Positions 3,942 through 5,157 of a stretch of 5,157 nt of DNA are shown here, piece by piece. The position numbers and the translations under genes are program-made. This stretch comes from Clostridia bacterium (GTDB taxonomy: Bacteria > Bacillota_A > Clostridia > Oscillospirales > Acutalibacteraceae). Every line of letters begins with the position of its first letter. The stretch's first letter is position 1. The notes below the pieces were generated by a model. It did no database searches. It was not told where the DNA came from and saw nothing but the letters and a program-made list of their open reading frames with translations. Location: assembly GCA_017503305.1 (NCBI GenBank), contig JAFVTJ010000163.1, positions 1-5,157 on the forward strand. The letters run 5' to 3'.

Positions 3942-5157
3942 ATGCCCTTTTTACCTATTACTTTAAAAGAAATGCAAGACTACGGCTGGTCACAGCCCGA
4001 TTTTATAATTGTTACGGGTGACGCTTACGTTGACCATCCCTCGTTCGGTACTGCGATAATTTCCCGCGTGCTCGAAAACGAAGGCTTTAAGGTTTGCATT
4101 ATTCCCCAACCGAAAAACGACGAGGATTACAAACGCTATGGTCTTCCCCGTTTAGCGTTTTTGGTAAACGGCGGTAATATTGACTCAATGGTGGCCCACT
4201 ACACCGCCGCCAAAAAACGCCGCAGTGACGATGCCTACACCCCTGGCGGTAAAGCAGGTGCACGCCCTGACCGCGCGACCATTGTTTACTGTAAAAATAT
4301 CCGCCGAATTTACGGCGATGTGCCGATTGCGATTGGCGGTATTGAAGCTTCCCTTCGCCGTTTTGCCCATTATGACTATTGGGACGATGCCGTGCGCCCG
4401 TCAATTCTTATTGACTCTACCGCTGATTTACTTATGTACGGTATGGGCGAAAAGCATATTGTAGAGCTTGCAAACCGCTTAAATCAAGGCGAGAAAATAA
4501 GCGATTTAACTGATATTTTGGGTACTTGCTACGCTGTTGACAGCAAGGACTATACTCCTATTCCAAAAGCGCAGGAATGCCCCTCTTTCGAAATGGTAAA
4601 AGACCCCACAGACCAAGGCAAAAAGCAGTATGCCGTGTCTTGCAAAATTCAACAAACCGAAGCCGACGCTGTGCGCGGTAGGGTTGTTATTCAAAAGCAC
4701 AAAAATAAAATTTTGGTGCAAAATCCGCCAATGCCGCCCCTTAGCGAAACGGAAATGGACAAGGTTTACTCCTTACCATTTATGCGCGATTACCACCCTT
4801 CCTACGAAGCAAAGGGCGGTGTTCCCGGTATTGCCGAGGTTAAGTTTTCGGTTATTCACAACCGCGGTTGCTTCGGCGCTTGCAATTTCTGGTCTCTCGC
4901 CTTCCACCAAGGCAGACAAATCACTTCAAGAAGCCACGAATCTGTTATAGAAGAAGCCAAAAAAATTACTGAAATGGATGATTTTAAAGGCTATATTCAC
5001 GATATTGGCGGTCCTACCGCAAACTTTCGCTTCCCCTCTTGCCAAAAACAGCTTAAAAGCGGACTTTGCGCCGACAAAAAGTGTTTAGCGCCTACTATGT
5101 GCCCCGCAGTCGAGGTCGACCATAGCGACTATCTTGAGCTTTTACGTGAGCTTAGGA
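3942..5157 (+). CDS. ygiQ: YgiQ/UPF0313-family radical SAM protein, N-terminal 405 codons; third FeS cysteine replaced by Trp
   Basis: The frame is open from the ATG to the right edge; family members are usually about 600-700 residues, so roughly 60% is present. The N-terminal UPF0313 domain is clear: DFIIVTGDAYVDHPSFG (20-36), NGGNIDSMVAHYT (76-88), DAYTPGGKAGARPDRA (97-112), IGGIEASLRRFAHYDYW (131-147). The radical SAM core follows with NRGCFGACNFWSLAFHQGR (307-325), GGPTAN (356-361) and the conserved later cysteines C367, C376, C381 and C387, then VDHSDYLELLREL. In the family the first motif reads CxxxCxxC and binds the 4Fe-4S cluster that cleaves S-adenosylmethionine; here C310 and C314 are present but position 317 is Trp (TGG, 4890-4892). 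Because everything around it is conserved, this is either a single-base change or sequencing error, or an enzyme that lost radical chemistry. The substrate of the family is not established. Confidence 0.93.
   Translation, partial: MPFLPITLKEMQDYGWSQPDFIIVTGDAYVDHPSFGTAIISRVLENEGFKVCIIPQPKNDEDYKRYGLPRLAFLVNGGNIDSMVAHYTAAKKRRSDDAYTPGGKAGARPDRATIVYCKNIRRIYGDVPIAIGGIEASLRRFAHYDYWDDAVRPSILIDSTADLLMYGMGEKHIVELANRLNQGEKISDLTDILGTCYAVDSKDYTPIPKAQECPSFEMVKDPTDQGKKQYAVSCKIQQTEADAVRGRVVIQKHKNKILVQNPPMPPLSETEMDKVYSLPFMRDYHPSYEAKGGVPGIAEVKFSVIHNRGCFGACNFWSLAFHQGRQITSRSHESVIEEAKKITEMDDFKGYIHDIGGPTANFRFPSCQKQLKSGLCADKKCLAPTMCPAVEVDHSDYLELLRELR

Noticed and set aside
4630..4950. A 106-residue plus-strand frame overlapping ygiQ, and several antisense frames at 4099-4721
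   Set aside because: They lie within the intact, strongly conserved YgiQ reading frame and carry no motif of their own.
3942..5157. ygiQ considered as a pseudogene
   Set aside because: No stop or frameshift occurs in 405 codons and all family motifs except one cysteine are intact, so it is annotated as a gene with one anomalous residue.

Overview
The window looks like a chromosomal piece of a low-to-moderate GC Bacillota genome, probably an anaerobic, gut-type Clostridia/Oscillospirales relative. The basis is the YebC, Dus and YgiQ protein types, a SpoIVFB-like M50 protease, strong sigA-type promoters, and dispersed palindromic intergenic repeats of a kind I recall from gut Clostridia. Stops used are TGA (dus, M50) and TAA (beta-helix gene, 61-aa gene), so the code is standard. 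The assignment is inference; there is no rRNA or marker gene to confirm it.

Layout. (1) 1-1166, minus strand: a tRNA-dihydrouridine synthase gene followed 30 nt later by the first 55 codons of a YebC/PmpR/TACO1-family gene that runs off the left edge. Both concern translation. (2) 1167-1279: a divergent promoter region. The dus promoter is a perfect TTGACA-N17-TATAAT so close to the ATG that the mRNA should be leaderless; the opposite promoter has an extended -10. (3) 1280-2761, plus strand: a single-gene unit for a 493-aa right-handed beta-helix protein without a signal peptide, closed by a textbook terminator with a UUCG loop. (4) 2793-3095: a non-coding convergent spacer filled with repeats: a heptamer tandem array, a near-perfect pair of 19-bp inverted repeats about 286 bp apart, and several hairpins in between, one of which looks like a terminator in both directions. 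(5) 3104-3872, minus strand: a two-gene operon of a 61-aa one-pass membrane protein overlapping an M50 site-2 protease, resembling a stripped-down spoIVFA-spoIVFB pair. (6) 3942 to the right edge, plus strand: the first 405 codons of a YgiQ-family radical SAM protein, with its own promoter.

The most striking observation is in the YgiQ-type gene: the reading frame is intact and the surrounding motif is well conserved, but the third cysteine of the CxxxCxxC iron-sulfur motif is read as Trp (TGG, 4890-4892). Next in interest are the leaderless dus promoter, the minimal SpoIVFA-like partner of the M50 protease, and the repeat-bounded element between the convergent genes. I see no CRISPR array, tRNA, rRNA, transposase gene or phage gene.
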